The notes beneath the pieces are model-generated. The model ran no database searches, had not been told where the DNA came from, and was given only the letters and a program-made list of their open reading frames with translations. From positions 1 to 44,858 of the forward strand of contig JAGGAG010000002.1 in NCBI GenBank assembly GCA_017889745.1: DNA of 44,858 bases, read 5' to 3'. Below, one piece after another: positions 1 through 8,937 of the stretch; the stretch's first letter is position 1, and the number at the start of each line of letters is the position of its first letter. Source of the DNA: Gemmatimonadota bacterium (lineage in GTDB: Bacteria; Gemmatimonadota; Gemmatimonadetes; Gemmatimonadales; GWC2-71-9). The position numbers and the translations under genes are program-made.

Positions 1-94
1 AGGGTGGGACAGGGCGTGACCGTCTCACGTTCATCTCACATTCACTTCACGACGATGCGGCTATCCACCCGGAGAATCGAGCGGGGAGGCGGCG

Positions 95-553
95 ATGGTG
101 AGGGACTGCATACTGGTTCTGGTCCTCACGGTCTGCGTGGCCGGTGCAGCGACGGCGCAGGCCGGCCCCGTTCACTACCGCAGCGGTCTTGTGACGTACG
201 TCCAGAAGGAAAGGGAGATCAGCCTGTCGCTGGTGCCGGGCGGCACCTTCGACGTCGATTCCGTCAGACACGGTCCGGGGGCCACCCTCGCCTATGCGCC
301 GGGGGGGGAGCGCGGAGCGACGCCGACCTTCTACCTCCACTTCTGGACCAGCGGAGGCAGCCCGTTCATCGGTGCACTCGAAGTACGTGGCGGACAGGGA
401 GGGAACGCCTATTTCGACGCTGCCGAGAGCAGGTGTACGCTGGTGATTACCCGGCTCGACGCTCAGGTGGTGGAAGGATCGGGCGCCTGCACGGGGCCGT
501 TCGAAGGGGGCGGAGCGCCGATCGCAACCTTTCGGTTCGCCGCACGGCAATAG
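95..553 (+). CDS. Secreted protein of unknown function
   Basis: A 152-residue protein that I do not recognise. The first 22 residues form a typical signal peptide (MVRDCILVLVLT... ending ATAQA), so the mature protein is probably periplasmic. The rest alternates short beta-type stretches rich in Gly, Val, Thr and Phe. Two cysteines, in SRCTL and GACTG, could form a disulfide. The ATG at 95 follows a purine-rich GGGGAGGCGG stretch that can act as ribosome binding site. The gene is convergent with the cytochrome-porin gene downstream, and a strong hairpin sits between the two stop codons. Function is unknown. Confidence is for the gene call only. Confidence 0.7.
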   Translation: MVRDCILVLVLTVCVAGAATAQAGPVHYRSGLVTYVQKEREISLSLVPGGTFDVDSVRHGPGATLAYAPGGERGATPTFYLHFWTSGGSPFIGALEVRGGQGGNAYFDAAESRCTLVITRLDAQVVEGSGACTGPFEGGGAPIATFRFAARQ

Positions 554-554
554 C

Positions 555-581
555 CGTGGCGGAGGAGATGCCTCCGCCACG
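555..581. terminator. Perfect 11-bp hairpin between convergent genes
   Basis: CGTGGCGGAGG (555-565), a 5-nt loop AGATG, then CCTCCGCCACG (571-581). The stem starts directly after the TAG of the upstream plus-strand gene and lies 27 bases from the stop of the minus-strand gene. It is probably a bidirectional terminator. No long T-run follows on either strand. Confidence 0.7.
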
Positions 582-608
582 ACCGGGAGGTGCCCAGCGG
601 AATCCCGC

Positions 609-1997
609 TTAGAATACGAGCCAGACGAACAGGAAGAGTGAGTTGTTGCCGGAGGCATTCCTACCCGATCCGTCGTAGTCGGTCGTGCCCCCGTTGAAGT
701 CGCCGTAGGCGGTGTACTGCAAGCCGACCCGCGTGTTCTCCCAGGGATTGAAGTCCAATTCAGCGATGAAGCCGGTGGTCTTCGGACTGCCGTTGGCACT
801 ACCGTCCACCGGATTGGCGGGGTAGAGCGCCGGGTCGGTGGATCCTGTGGTCTGGAAGTATCCCGCGGTCACTCCGAGCCACTGGATGGGATAGTAGCTG
901 ACATTGAACCGCACCGTTGACAGGCTGTTGCTTGCGGCGGTGGCTCCCCCGGAGGCAACCGCCGCATCAAGGGTCTGGTCTTCGTGGATCCAGCTGGTTC
1001 GCGCCACCACGTTTCCACGTCCGGCCTTGGTTTCGAACTGGGCATCGACTCCGATGTCGGTGAAGGCATTGGTGGGACCGGTGAGCGCGTCCGGATAGAC
1101 GCTCGCGTACATCCCGTATGTGCCGATCATCAGGTACTGCTTGCCCCAATCCTTCTGAAGCGCAAGGCGCCAGTAGGGGGCGACTCCACCGATCGCCCCG
1201 CTCGCGATGTCCGGAGCAGCCTGTCCCTGGATCGCCGAGCGATAGACCGAGAACTCAGCGTATACCAGTCCGCCAATCATCGTGTAGGCGCCGAGGCCGA
1301 GGACGTTCTGGGAAAAGGCGCCATCGATTACCGGGCTTGCCATTGGGGCCGGGGCGGCATCCGAGCCGATGAACGGATATCCCCACGCTGGCGTCGAGTT
1401 CCACAGATCCTGCACGGTCGGATTGTTGTTCAAGGTCAGGCCGTAGACGACTTGGGTGCTCCCGCTGGTGTGGTTGGCGTAGCGGAAGTCGAGGTTATCG
1501 ATGCCGACTGACGCTTCAGCGCCGGAATAGGTGAGCTGCGAGAAGAACCCAACCTTGGAGGTGATCTGGCCGGCCAGGAAGACACTGAGTTCCTGCGGCA
1601 GGGAGACAGCGTCGTTCTGGGTGTCGGGTACAGCGTCATTGAGGTTCGTCATCCCCGCCGTCGCCATGGCGGAGAGCAGAGAAAAAGGACTCAGGCTGAG
1701 CTTGCCGCCGTTGGTGCTGTCCTTCTCCGTGATCAGCGTCCTGTCAGTGAGCGTGTACCCGTTCAGCTTGAACTTCCGCCCGAATGGGGTCAGAGCCAGG
1801 AACTGGTAGTGGCAGGCGCTGCAGGCCAAGCCCGTCTGCCGAGCGTAGCTGGGGACGCGCGTCGCCTCGGCGGCGCGCCCCGAGGAGCGGGCAATAACGT
1901 AGGCACGAACCATGTCATCCAACGAATCGGCACGGGCGGGAAGCGGTACGCCAGCCAGCAGGAGGACAACAGCCAGCCAGCTTCGAGAGCGGGACAT
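609..1997 (-). CDS. Monohaem cytochrome-porin fusion, Cyc2-like outer-membrane protein
   Basis: A 462-residue exported protein. Residues 1-23 are a signal peptide ending PARA. Residues 49-81 hold one c-type haem site, C59-S-A-C62-H63, inside the string PSYARQTGLACSACH followed by LTPFGRKFKLNGY. The remaining ~380 residues look like an outer-membrane beta-barrel: alternating hydrophobic/polar strands, many aromatics, Gly/Asn/Asp-rich turns, and a C-terminal Phe. One N-terminal haem plus a barrel, the ARQTG..C..CH...FGR.FK..GY spacing and the length match Cyc2-type fused cytochrome-porins, which move electrons across the outer membrane, classically from Fe(II). Many related sequences have no tested function, so iron oxidation is inference. 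I chose ATG 1997 over an upstream ATG at 2027 because GGAGG lies about 12 bases upstream and the signal peptide begins there. A soluble cytochrome c is encoded divergently and could be the periplasmic partner. Confidence 0.75.
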   Translation of the reverse strand: MSRSRSWLAVVLLLAGVPLPARADSLDDMVRAYVIARSSGRAAEATRVPSYARQTGLACSACHYQFLALTPFGRKFKLNGYTLTDRTLITEKDSTNGGKLSLSPFSLLSAMATAGMTNLNDAVPDTQNDAVSLPQELSVFLAGQITSKVGFFSQLTYSGAEASVGIDNLDFRYANHTSGSTQVVYGLTLNNNPTVQDLWNSTPAWGYPFIGSDAAPAPMASPVIDGAFSQNVLGLGAYTMIGGLVYAEFSVYRSAIQGQAAPDIASGAIGGVAPYWRLALQKDWGKQYLMIGTYGMYASVYPDALTGPTNAFTDIGVDAQFETKAGRGNVVARTSWIHEDQTLDAAVASGGATAASNSLSTVRFNVSYYPIQWLGVTAGYFQTTGSTDPALYPANPVDGSANGSPKTTGFIAELDFNPWENTRVGLQYTAYGDFNGGTTDYDGSGRNASGNNSLFLFVWLVF

Positions 1998-2175
1998 GGA
2001 CCACCTCCAAGGGTCATGGTGCCGCAATCCCGCTGCTCCGTCGTGATAATTTGGTGAAGGTGAAAGGAATAGAACTTCAGCTTGTCGGCGGTCCCTGCGG
2101 CCGCGATAGCGTCGCCTTTTTCACGGGACGCCGATACTGTTGACACTTGAACCTGCGAATCGGAGGCATCGTCGC

Positions 2176-2571
2176 ATGACAACCAGGGCGATCGGGCTCG
2201 TCGTTCTCCTCGTCCTGATGGCCCGTCCGGGTCACGCTCAGGGTGCCGACACCGCCGCCAAGGCCGGAGCGGCGCCCGACCCCGCCGTCCTGACGCCGGC
2301 GCTCATCGACCAAGGGCGGAAGATCTTTCACGGGCCGGGCAACTGCTCTGCCTGCCACGGCGACAAGCTCGAGGGTGGTCCGGTCGCTCCATCGCTGCGG
2401 GGTCCGACTTGGCGGCACATCGACGGCAGCTACGACGCAATCATCCACCGGGTCGACGAGGGCATGCCCGGAACGGCCATGGTGGCGCACCCCGGTGGCA
2501 TCAGCGAAACCCAGGTTCTCATGGCGGCCACGTACATCTACGCCGTGAGCCACGGACTGGCCAAGCCCTAG
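2176..2571 (+). CDS. Small periplasmic c-type cytochrome
   Basis: A 131-residue class I-like cytochrome c. The signal peptide covers residues 1-21 (cut near GHA/Q). The haem site is C57-S-A-C60-H61, and Met97 or Met102 in the GMPGTAM stretch is the likely sixth ligand. The helical segment LMAATYIYAVSHGL closes the fold. The ATG at 2176 has GGAG about ten bases upstream and starts exactly at the signal peptide, whereas an ATG at 2140 would add 12 unrelated residues. It is transcribed away from the Cyc2-like gene, an arrangement consistent with a pair that passes electrons from the outer membrane to the respiratory chain. The TAG stop overlaps the stop of the convergent membrane-protein gene at CTAG (2568-2571). 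Confidence 0.88.
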   Translation: MTTRAIGLVVLLVLMARPGHAQGADTAAKAGAAPDPAVLTPALIDQGRKIFHGPGNCSACHGDKLEGGPVAPSLRGPTWRHIDGSYDAIIHRVDEGMPGTAMVAHPGGISETQVLMAATYIYAVSHGLAKP

Positions 2572-3000
2572 GCCGCCGCCCCCCGCCCGTAGTACCACCC
2601 TACAACCCCGCCGTACACGAGGTGGCCCGCCAAGCTCCCCAAAACACGGGCGGGGTCCCCGCTCGAAAAAAATCCCGCGCCCACCAGCGGCATGACGACG
2701 AGTTGTGCGCCCAAGAAGACGAGCGCGCCGTACAGCGCTCCCCGCACGGCGGGCGCCCCGGGTAGCCTGTTCGCCACCGCCGCCGCGTAAAACAACGCCA
2801 GCGCGATGCCCACCGTGAAGTGGACGACCCATCCCCCGACGAACCCCACGGGGACGTGGGCCACCGTCGCCGACATGACGGTACTCAGTATCCCGCCCTC
2901 CGCCATCCGTGGAAGGCCGAGCAGCGGCTCGAGGAAGAAGAGTATCGTCATCGCCACGGTGCCGATCACGCCGGCTGCTGCCGCGCGTCTGGCGTTCATG
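2568..3000 (-). CDS. Small four-helix integral membrane protein, function unknown
   Basis: 143 residues from the ATG at 3000. Four hydrophobic segments are visible, at about residues 8-26, 48-70, 82-104 and 118-138, with short loops and a C-terminal YYGRGAAA. It resembles small multi-helix membrane proteins of the DUF1440/DUF6789 kind, often found beside haem or respiratory genes; that assignment rests on general likeness only. The reading frame extends to 3131, but the upstream part lacks a membrane-protein character and the start at 3000 fits the first helix. Its stop shares four bases with the convergent cytochrome stop. Confidence 0.65.
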
Positions 3001-3160
3001 GGATCTCCCGGCGTCAGAGGACGGTCTCGCAAATTACGCAGCGACCAAGATCGAGGGTTCTGCCTCGGCGACTTGTAGTTCTGGGATGGAGGGAGGAACT
3101 CTCTTCGCCAGCCAACGCACGCAACATTCACCCCGCAGGAGTGAGGGTCAAGACAAGAAC

Positions 3161-5992
3161 TCAGGACTTCGCGTCCAGCCAGTTATCACCAGCCCCGACG
3201 TCGGCAACCAGGGGCACCCGCAGCGGCATCACCGATTCCATCTCCAGCTTCACCAATGCCTCCATTACCTCCACCTCGGCCAGCGGCACCTCGAACACCA
3301 GTTCGTCATGTACCTGCAGCAGCATCCGGCTCGAGAGCCGGCGCTCCGCGAGCCGGGTGTGGATCCGGATCATGGCGAGCTTGATGAGGTCGGCGGCCGA
3401 TCCCTGGAGCGGCGAGTTCTGCGCATTGCGCTCGCCGTAGCTCCGCAGGTTGAAGTTCTTCTCGCGCACCTCGGGGATGTAGCGGCGCCGGCCGAGCAGC
3501 GTCTCCACGTAGCCCTGCTCACGGGCCAACTCGACCTGCCGGTCGAGGAAAGTGCGCACGCCGGAGAAACGCTCGAAGTACTGCGCGATGAACTGCTTCG
3601 CCTCGTCCTGCGTGATGCCCAGCTGCTTGCTCAGCGCAAACGGCCCCTGCCCATAGATCGTCGCGAAGTTGATCGTCTTGGCGCGCGCGCGCTGCTCGCC
3701 GCTCACCATCCCGACCGGCACGTTGAAGATCAGCGCGGCCGTCTGCCGGTGGATGTCGCCACCCTGCTGGAACGCCTCGATGAACCCCGGGTCGCCCGAA
3801 AGGTGCGCCATGATGCGCAACTCGATCTGGCTGTAGTCTGCCACCACGAAGCGATTGCCTTGCGCGGGCACGAAGCCGCGCCGGATGGCCTCACCCCGCG
3901 CGGACCGCACGGGGATGTTCTGCAGGTTGGGATCCGACGACGAGAGCCGGCCGGTCGCGGCGCCGGTCTGGTTGAAGCTGGTGTGAATCCGTCCCGTGAG
4001 CGGGTTCACCTCGAGCGGCAGCGTATCGATGTAGGTGGACTTGAGCTTCTGCAGTTCCCGGTAGCTCAGGATGAGTCGCGGCAGGGCGTGCCCCATGTCG
4101 GCCAGCTGCTCCAGCACGTCCGCATCGGTGGAAGGACCGGTCTTGGTCTTCTTGAGCACCGGCAGCTGGTGCTTGTCGAACAGCACCGTCGCGAGCTGCC
4201 TTGGCGAGTTGAGGTTGAGGCTCTCACCCGCCACCTGGGCGATGTCCACCTGGAGCTGCTCCAGGTCGCGCGCCAGCTCATTGGAGAGCCGCTTGAAGAG
4301 CGCCAGGTCGATCTGCACGCCCGCCCATTCCATGTCCACCAGCACCGGCACCAGCGGCATCTCCACGTTCTCGAGCACGCCGCCCATCGGCGTGCCGGCG
4401 AGCGCCGGCGCGAACGCCGCGTGAAGCGCCAGCACCGTCGCGCTGTCGTTGCCGCAGTACGCGGCGGCGGCGGCCACCGGGATCTCGGCGAACGCGATCT
4501 CTCCCTTGCCGCGCCCCGCGACGTCGCCATAAGTCTGCATCGCGCGACCGAGGTATTCGAGCGAGAGCACGTCGATGCCGTAGGAGCGGCGGCCGGAGTC
4601 GAGCAGGAACCCGGCAACCATGGAGTCCCAGGCAACGCCCGCGAGTTCGACGCCCGCGCCGCGCAGCACCTGCCAGTCGTACTTCACGTGATGGCCCGCC
4701 TTCAGCACCGCGGGATCGGTGAGCAGCGCCACCAGCGGCAGGCACGCGGGGTCGGACAGCGGCGGAAGGTTCTTCACCGGGGCGGGTGCGGCGAGTTCGC
4801 CTCCCTGCGGGCGGTGCCCGAAGGGGAAGTACCATACGTCGGTCGGGCTCGCCGCCAGCGACAGGCCGATCAGTTCCGCGCCGCGCGGGGAGCGAGAGTC
4901 GGTCTCGGTGTCGAGCGCTACGAGCGGCGCCTCGCGGAGCCGCGCCACGATGACGGGCAGGAGGCCCGGATCGTCGATCACCGGCACCACAGGGGCCGCC
5001 GACGCCGCCACCGCGGCGGCGGGCGCTGGCGCGGCCGTGGTCTCCGCGGGCGGCGAGGCGGCAGCCACGAGCGCGCCTTCCGCCGGGGTGCTCTCCGGGC
5101 CCACGAGCTTCTTCACCAGGGTGAAGAACTCGAGGTCCGTCAGCAGCCGCGTCAGCGCCGCCTGGTCGGTGGGCCGGGGACGCAGCTCCTGCACCCCGAC
5201 GCTCACCGGAACGTCGAGGTGGATCGACACCAGCTCGCGGGAGAGCCTCGCGTTGTCGGCGTTCGCGAGCAGCGCCTCGCGCGCGCGCTTCGGCTCCACC
5301 CTCTCCGCATTCGCCAGGATCGCGTCGAGGCTGCCGTACTCGGCGAGGAGCTTCTGCGCCCCCTTCTCGCCGATGCCCTTGACCCCCGGAATGTTGTCGG
5401 AGCTGTCGCCCACCAGCGCCAGGAAGTCGATCACCTGCCCCGGCGGAACCCCGAGCCGCTCGCTCGCGTTGGACTCGTCCACCCATAGCTCTTCCACCGC
5501 CGCCGGCCCGCCCCGGCCGGGATTGAGCAGCACCACGCCCGGCCCGATCAGCTGGTAGAAGTCCTTGTCGCCGGACACGATCACCGCCTGCATCCCCGCC
5601 GCCGCTGCACGTGTCGCCAGCGTCCCGATCACGTCGTCGGCCTCGTACCCCGCCACCTCGACCAGCGGCACCCCGAGGGCATGCAACAGCAGGTCGATGC
5701 GCTCGCACGCGCGGTCGAAGTCGGCCTGCAGCTCGGCGTCGAGCTTCTGCCGGGTGGACTTGTAGGCGGGGAATTTCGCCGTGCGGAAGGAGTCGCCCGC
5801 GTCGTTGATCCACGCGAGGTAGTCGGGCTTGTGCTTCTCCCTGAGCCGGAGCAGGAAATTCACCACGCCCCACGCCGCCGAGGTGTTCTCTCCCTGCGCG
5901 GTGCGGAGCGGGCGCGAAATGAGTGCGAAGAACGCGCGATAGATCAGCGCGTACCCGTCGATCAGGAAGAGTCGCGGGGTGGCGGGCTCCAT
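3161..5992 (-). CDS. polA: DNA polymerase I
   Basis: 943 residues, the normal length for a full three-domain PolA. It fills gaps and removes primers during replication and excision repair. Residues ~1-290 are the 5' nuclease domain (FLIDGYALIYRAFFA at the start, DKDFYQL, GIGEKGAQKLL). Residues ~340-530 are the 3'-5' exonuclease. It keeps DTET near residue 359, the HHVKYDWQVL segment and YCGND, so proofreading looks intact. The polymerase domain follows, with DYSQIELR near 717, KTINFATIYGQGPFALSK and the HDE of LQVHDELVFEVP near 890. An Ala/Pro-rich linker joins the nuclease and exonuclease domains. The ATG at 5992 overlaps the TGA of the upstream GWxTD gene (TGATG), so translation is coupled. 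A GTG one codon earlier is an alternative start. A very long antisense open frame is only a composition shadow. Confidence 0.97.
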   Translation of the reverse strand: MEPATPRLFLIDGYALIYRAFFALISRPLRTAQGENTSAAWGVVNFLLRLREKHKPDYLAWINDAGDSFRTAKFPAYKSTRQKLDAELQADFDRACERIDLLLHALGVPLVEVAGYEADDVIGTLATRAAAAGMQAVIVSGDKDFYQLIGPGVVLLNPGRGGPAAVEELWVDESNASERLGVPPGQVIDFLALVGDSSDNIPGVKGIGEKGAQKLLAEYGSLDAILANAERVEPKRAREALLANADNARLSRELVSIHLDVPVSVGVQELRPRPTDQAALTRLLTDLEFFTLVKKLVGPESTPAEGALVAAASPPAETTAAPAPAAAVAASAAPVVPVIDDPGLLPVIVARLREAPLVALDTETDSRSPRGAELIGLSLAASPTDVWYFPFGHRPQGGELAAPAPVKNLPPLSDPACLPLVALLTDPAVLKAGHHVKYDWQVLRGAGVELAGVAWDSMVAGFLLDSGRRSYGIDVLSLEYLGRAMQTYGDVAGRGKGEIAFAEIPVAAAAAYCGNDSATVLALHAAFAPALAGTPMGGVLENVEMPLVPVLVDMEWAGVQIDLALFKRLSNELARDLEQLQVDIAQVAGESLNLNSPRQLATVLFDKHQLPVLKKTKTGPSTDADVLEQLADMGHALPRLILSYRELQKLKSTYIDTLPLEVNPLTGRIHTSFNQTGAATGRLSSSDPNLQNIPVRSARGEAIRRGFVPAQGNRFVVADYSQIELRIMAHLSGDPGFIEAFQQGGDIHRQTAALIFNVPVGMVSGEQRARAKTINFATIYGQGPFALSKQLGITQDEAKQFIAQYFERFSGVRTFLDRQVELAREQGYVETLLGRRRYIPEVREKNFNLRSYGERNAQNSPLQGSAADLIKLAMIRIHTRLAERRLSSRMLLQVHDELVFEVPLAEVEVMEALVKLEMESVMPLRVPLVADVGAGDNWLDAKS

Positions 5993-7329
5993 CACCGTCC
6001 GAGCCGTGACGCCACGCGCTCGAACTCCGAGCGGGATTCCGGGGTCAGGCGATATCGGTTGAACCCCGAGTCGTCCCGGAAGTAGAGCGTGAGCCGCACG
6101 CTCTGGTAGGTCCAGCGGATCACGCGCGTCTGCGTCAACCCGTTGGTGTCGAACACGTTATCCGGCTCGCCCAGGCGGATGTAGACCTCGCCGCGCTCCG
6201 TGCGCCAGCCCGGCACGCCCTCGTCCGTGAATTGTTGCGCCGCCACCGCCACCCGGCCGAAATAGGCGTTGAGTGCCTCGTTCTCGGGCGTCCCTGGATT
6301 CGGGTCCGTCTCCTTCCAGAACGTGAGCCACGCCGCCGGCCGCTGGTCCGGCTCCGCATGCTTGAGCCGGTCCACCTCCTCCGAGTGACCGAACCACTTC
6401 AGCATGCTGATCATCTCGTCGAAGTTCGTCACCAGCCATGCCGCCGAGAACGACACGACCGCCGAGACGCCCTTCTGGTCGGGGCCGCTCCCCACCACCA
6501 GCCGCAACTCGCCCAGCGCCATGCTGTCGGGCCGGAGCTTGATGAACTGGCTCTCGACCGGCAGCCCGCCGCGGAAGATGAGGGAGTCGCTGTACACCAG
6601 GCTGTCGGTGGCGGTACGCACCTCGAAGGGCACGGCGGTGCGGCCGGCATAGCCGTAGCCCTCGAGGTAGGCCAGCAGCGTGTCCCCGCCGAACGCCACC
6701 GCGCCGCGCGGGTTGAGCACGATCCGGAGGGACTGCTCCAGCCGCTCGCGACCCGTCACCTGATAGGCAAGGATCGGGGCCGAGGTCGTTGCCGTCCCCA
6801 GCGGCGACACGACCAGCGGGAGGTCGGCCTTGTTCACCGTGCCCGATTGCAGGTCGCGAATGGTTACCGTCAGCCCGTACGTGCCGGGCAGCAGCCGGAA
6901 GAACTTCTGGAACAGCACGCTTTCATCGGAGCGCCCGGTTTCCTGGAAGGTGTCCACCCGCACCGTTTCTTCCTGTCCGCCACTCACCGCGCGGCCGGTC
7001 GACGGCTGGAACACCGCGTCGACCCGGTAACGCGCGACGTACGCGTTGTTGTCCTTCTGGAACGAGAGCGCGCGGTTCTCGAGCGAGAGCCCGAGGATCA
7101 CGAGCACGGTGTCGCCCGCGCCCTTTACCTGGGCCACCGACCCGGTAAACGGCAGCGGCTCACCCGCCGAGAGGCGGCCCAGCTTCTGGAAGAGCACCTG
7201 CTGGTTGAGCAGCGCCGTGAACCCCTCGCTCGGCGCCTTGGCGTCCTCGGTACCCACGCGCTTCCACCCCCCGCATGCCGCGAGGACGCTCAGGGACACC
7301 GCGGTCACCAGCCCTCTGTACCGTTGCAT
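5992..7329 (-). CDS. GWxTD domain lipoprotein
   Basis: 445 residues. A lipobox LAAC places the acylated cysteine at position 19, so the mature protein is a lipoprotein. The C-terminal ~100 residues carry a GWxTD-type domain: LTFWKETDPNPGTPENE, then YFGRVAVAAQQF, then RGEVYIRLGEPDNV and the closing TYQSVRLTLYFRDDSGF. The middle has beta-sandwich character. GWxTD proteins are typical of Gemmatimonadota and Acidobacteriota-like genomes and have no established biochemical role. I place the start at ATG 7329, just before the signal peptide and preceded by GAGGAG; the frame opens 17 codons earlier. The gene overlaps polA at TGATG. The region 7330-7458 upstream is a divergent promoter gap with the kinase gene. 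Confidence 0.82.
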   Translation of the reverse strand: MQRYRGLVTAVSLSVLAACGGWKRVGTEDAKAPSEGFTALLNQQVLFQKLGRLSAGEPLPFTGSVAQVKGAGDTVLVILGLSLENRALSFQKDNNAYVARYRVDAVFQPSTGRAVSGGQEETVRVDTFQETGRSDESVLFQKFFRLLPGTYGLTVTIRDLQSGTVNKADLPLVVSPLGTATTSAPILAYQVTGRERLEQSLRIVLNPRGAVAFGGDTLLAYLEGYGYAGRTAVPFEVRTATDSLVYSDSLIFRGGLPVESQFIKLRPDSMALGELRLVVGSGPDQKGVSAVVSFSAAWLVTNFDEMISMLKWFGHSEEVDRLKHAEPDQRPAAWLTFWKETDPNPGTPENEALNAYFGRVAVAAQQFTDEGVPGWRTERGEVYIRLGEPDNVFDTNGLTQTRVIRWTYQSVRLTLYFRDDSGFNRYRLTPESRSEFERVASRLGR

Positions 7330-7458
7330 GCGACTCCTCGGGGGCGACCCAATCCCGCTGGACGGGCCATCGCGCGTCATGATCCGGGACCCTGACCTGC
7401 GTCAGGGAACTCCGGGAAAGCTTGCTGGCTCGGCGAGGGCGCGCTAGCTTCGCCGTCC

Positions 7459-8349
7459 ATGACCTCCGACAGCCTGCAGGGGCGCACCATCAACGGATAT
7501 CGCCTCCTCAAGCAGATGGGCGAGGGAGGCACCGCACTCGTGTACCGCGCCGAGCATCCCGACCGCGGGACGACGGCCGTCAAGGTACTCCGACATCGCC
7601 TCGCCGAGGACCCCGTGGCCGTGAAGCGCTTCCTGAGCGAGGCGGATCTCGGCAAGCGGGTCAGCCACCCCAACATCGTCAAGACCTACGATTACGGGCA
7701 GGCCGAAGGCCTGTATTACCTGGCGCTCGAGTGGGTTGAAGGCGAGCCCCTGGCCAACTTCGCCACGCGATCAGGCCCGCTCGCCCCCACCGTCGTCGCC
7801 ACCATCGTGGAGCAGATCGGCGGGGCCCTGGCCGCGGCGCACAAGGGGCGCATCATTCACCGCGACCTCAAGCCGGCGAACATCATGTTCGACCCGGCCA
7901 CCCAGCGTGCCACCCTGCTCGACTTCGGCATCGCGCGCGACACCGAGAGTAATCCTGACGAGCGGCTCACCCGTGCGGGTTTCTTCGTGGGGACCCTCCA
8001 GTACGTCGCCCCGGAGACGCTGAGCGGCGCCCTGGTGAACGAGCAGGCCGACGTCTACAGCCTCGCCACCATTGCGTACTACCTGCTGACCGGTGAGCAC
8101 CCCTTCAATGGCAAGAACCCCCGGGAGCTCTTCCAGCAGCTCCTGACCCAGAACCCGGTTCCCCTCAGCCAGGCGACCAAGGGTCTCAAGTTCCCGCCGG
8201 CCGTCGAGGCCGCCGTCATGCAGGGGCTGATGCGGGACCTGTCGCAGCGCACCAAGACGGTGGACGAATTCGCCGCCGCGTTCTGCACCGCCGTGCGGTC
8301 TACCGAAGACCCCAAGGGCGGCTTCCTGAAGAAGCTCTTCGGGCGATGA
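7459..8349 (+). CDS. Soluble Hanks-type serine/threonine protein kinase
   Basis: 296 residues containing a complete kinase fold and little else. Gly loop GEGGTALVY lies at 21-29, catalytic Lys42 in AVKVL, Glu61, HRDLKPAN with H134-R135-D136, DFG at 155-157 and APE at 184-186. All catalytic residues are present, so it should be active. There is no transmembrane helix or sensor domain. The short tail GGFLKKLFGR is basic and amphipathic and might touch the membrane. Its stop overlaps the pyrE start by ATGA, which implies translational coupling to a pyrimidine gene. The substrate is unknown. Confidence 0.93.
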   Translation: MTSDSLQGRTINGYRLLKQMGEGGTALVYRAEHPDRGTTAVKVLRHRLAEDPVAVKRFLSEADLGKRVSHPNIVKTYDYGQAEGLYYLALEWVEGEPLANFATRSGPLAPTVVATIVEQIGGALAAAHKGRIIHRDLKPANIMFDPATQRATLLDFGIARDTESNPDERLTRAGFFVGTLQYVAPETLSGALVNEQADVYSLATIAYYLLTGEHPFNGKNPRELFQQLLTQNPVPLSQATKGLKFPPAVEAAVMQGLMRDLSQRTKTVDEFAAAFCTAVRSTEDPKGGFLKKLFGR

Positions 8350-8900
8350 GCGACCAGGCGGCACTGGAGCGGCTCCTCAAGGAGCGCTCGGTGCGGTTTG
8401 GGGACTTCCTCCTCGCCTCGGGGCAGCGCTCCAGCTACTACATCGATTGCCGCCTTACGACCATGTCCGCCCAGGGCATGGTGCTCATCGGCCGGCTCGG
8501 CTTGCGCGCCATCCGGGAGGCGGGCTGGGCCCCCGACGCCATCGGAGGGCTCACCATGGGGGCTGACCCGGTGGCCTACGCCGTGGCCGCCGCCAGCGCG
8601 GCCGCACCGCCGGTCATCGACGCCTTCAGCGTACGCAAGGAAGCCAAGGTGCACGGCACGGGGCGCTCGATCGAGGGCAACTTCCGCGAGGGCGCCAGGG
8701 TCGTGGTGGTGGAAGACGTGATCACGTCGGGCGGCTCAGCGGAGAAGGCCATCAACGCCATTCGTGAGGCCGGTGGAACGGTGCTTGGCGTGCTGGCGGT
8801 GGTAGACCGGCAGCAGGGCGGTCTGGCGCACCTTCAGCGTGCAGGACATGAGGTTGTAGTCCTGACTACCACTAGCGGCCTCGGCATCCCAGCCGCCTGA
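8346..8900 (+). CDS. pyrE: Orotate phosphoribosyltransferase
   Basis: 184 residues. It converts orotate plus PRPP to OMP in de novo pyrimidine synthesis. The PRPP-binding signature VVVVEDVITSGGSAEKAI sits at about residues 117-134. The loop Lys/His region VRKEAKVHGTGRSIEG precedes it. N-terminal RFGDFLLASGQRSSYYID is the family's usual opening (FTLxSGxxSxYYID). Length is usual for bacterial PyrE. The ATG at 8346 overlaps the kinase TGA, so the two are co-translated. Confidence 0.95.
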   Translation: MSDQAALERLLKERSVRFGDFLLASGQRSSYYIDCRLTTMSAQGMVLIGRLGLRAIREAGWAPDAIGGLTMGADPVAYAVAAASAAAPPVIDAFSVRKEAKVHGTGRSIEGNFREGARVVVVEDVITSGGSAEKAINAIREAGGTVLGVLAVVDRQQGGLAHLQRAGHEVVVLTTTSGLGIPAA

Positions 8901-8937
8901 CTAGCGCGCCGACTCACCGGCCACGGCCTGACCACGC

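Noticed and set aside
4..94. Upstream open frame and TTCAC-like repeats at the window start
   Set aside because: The frame overlaps the signal-peptide gene in another phase. The TCTCAC/TTCAC pattern is too irregular to join the heptamer family.
2909..5488. Very long open frame on the plus strand opposite polA
   Set aside because: It is antisense to a complete DNA polymerase I and gives His/Arg-rich sequence without motifs; high GC content keeps the frame open.
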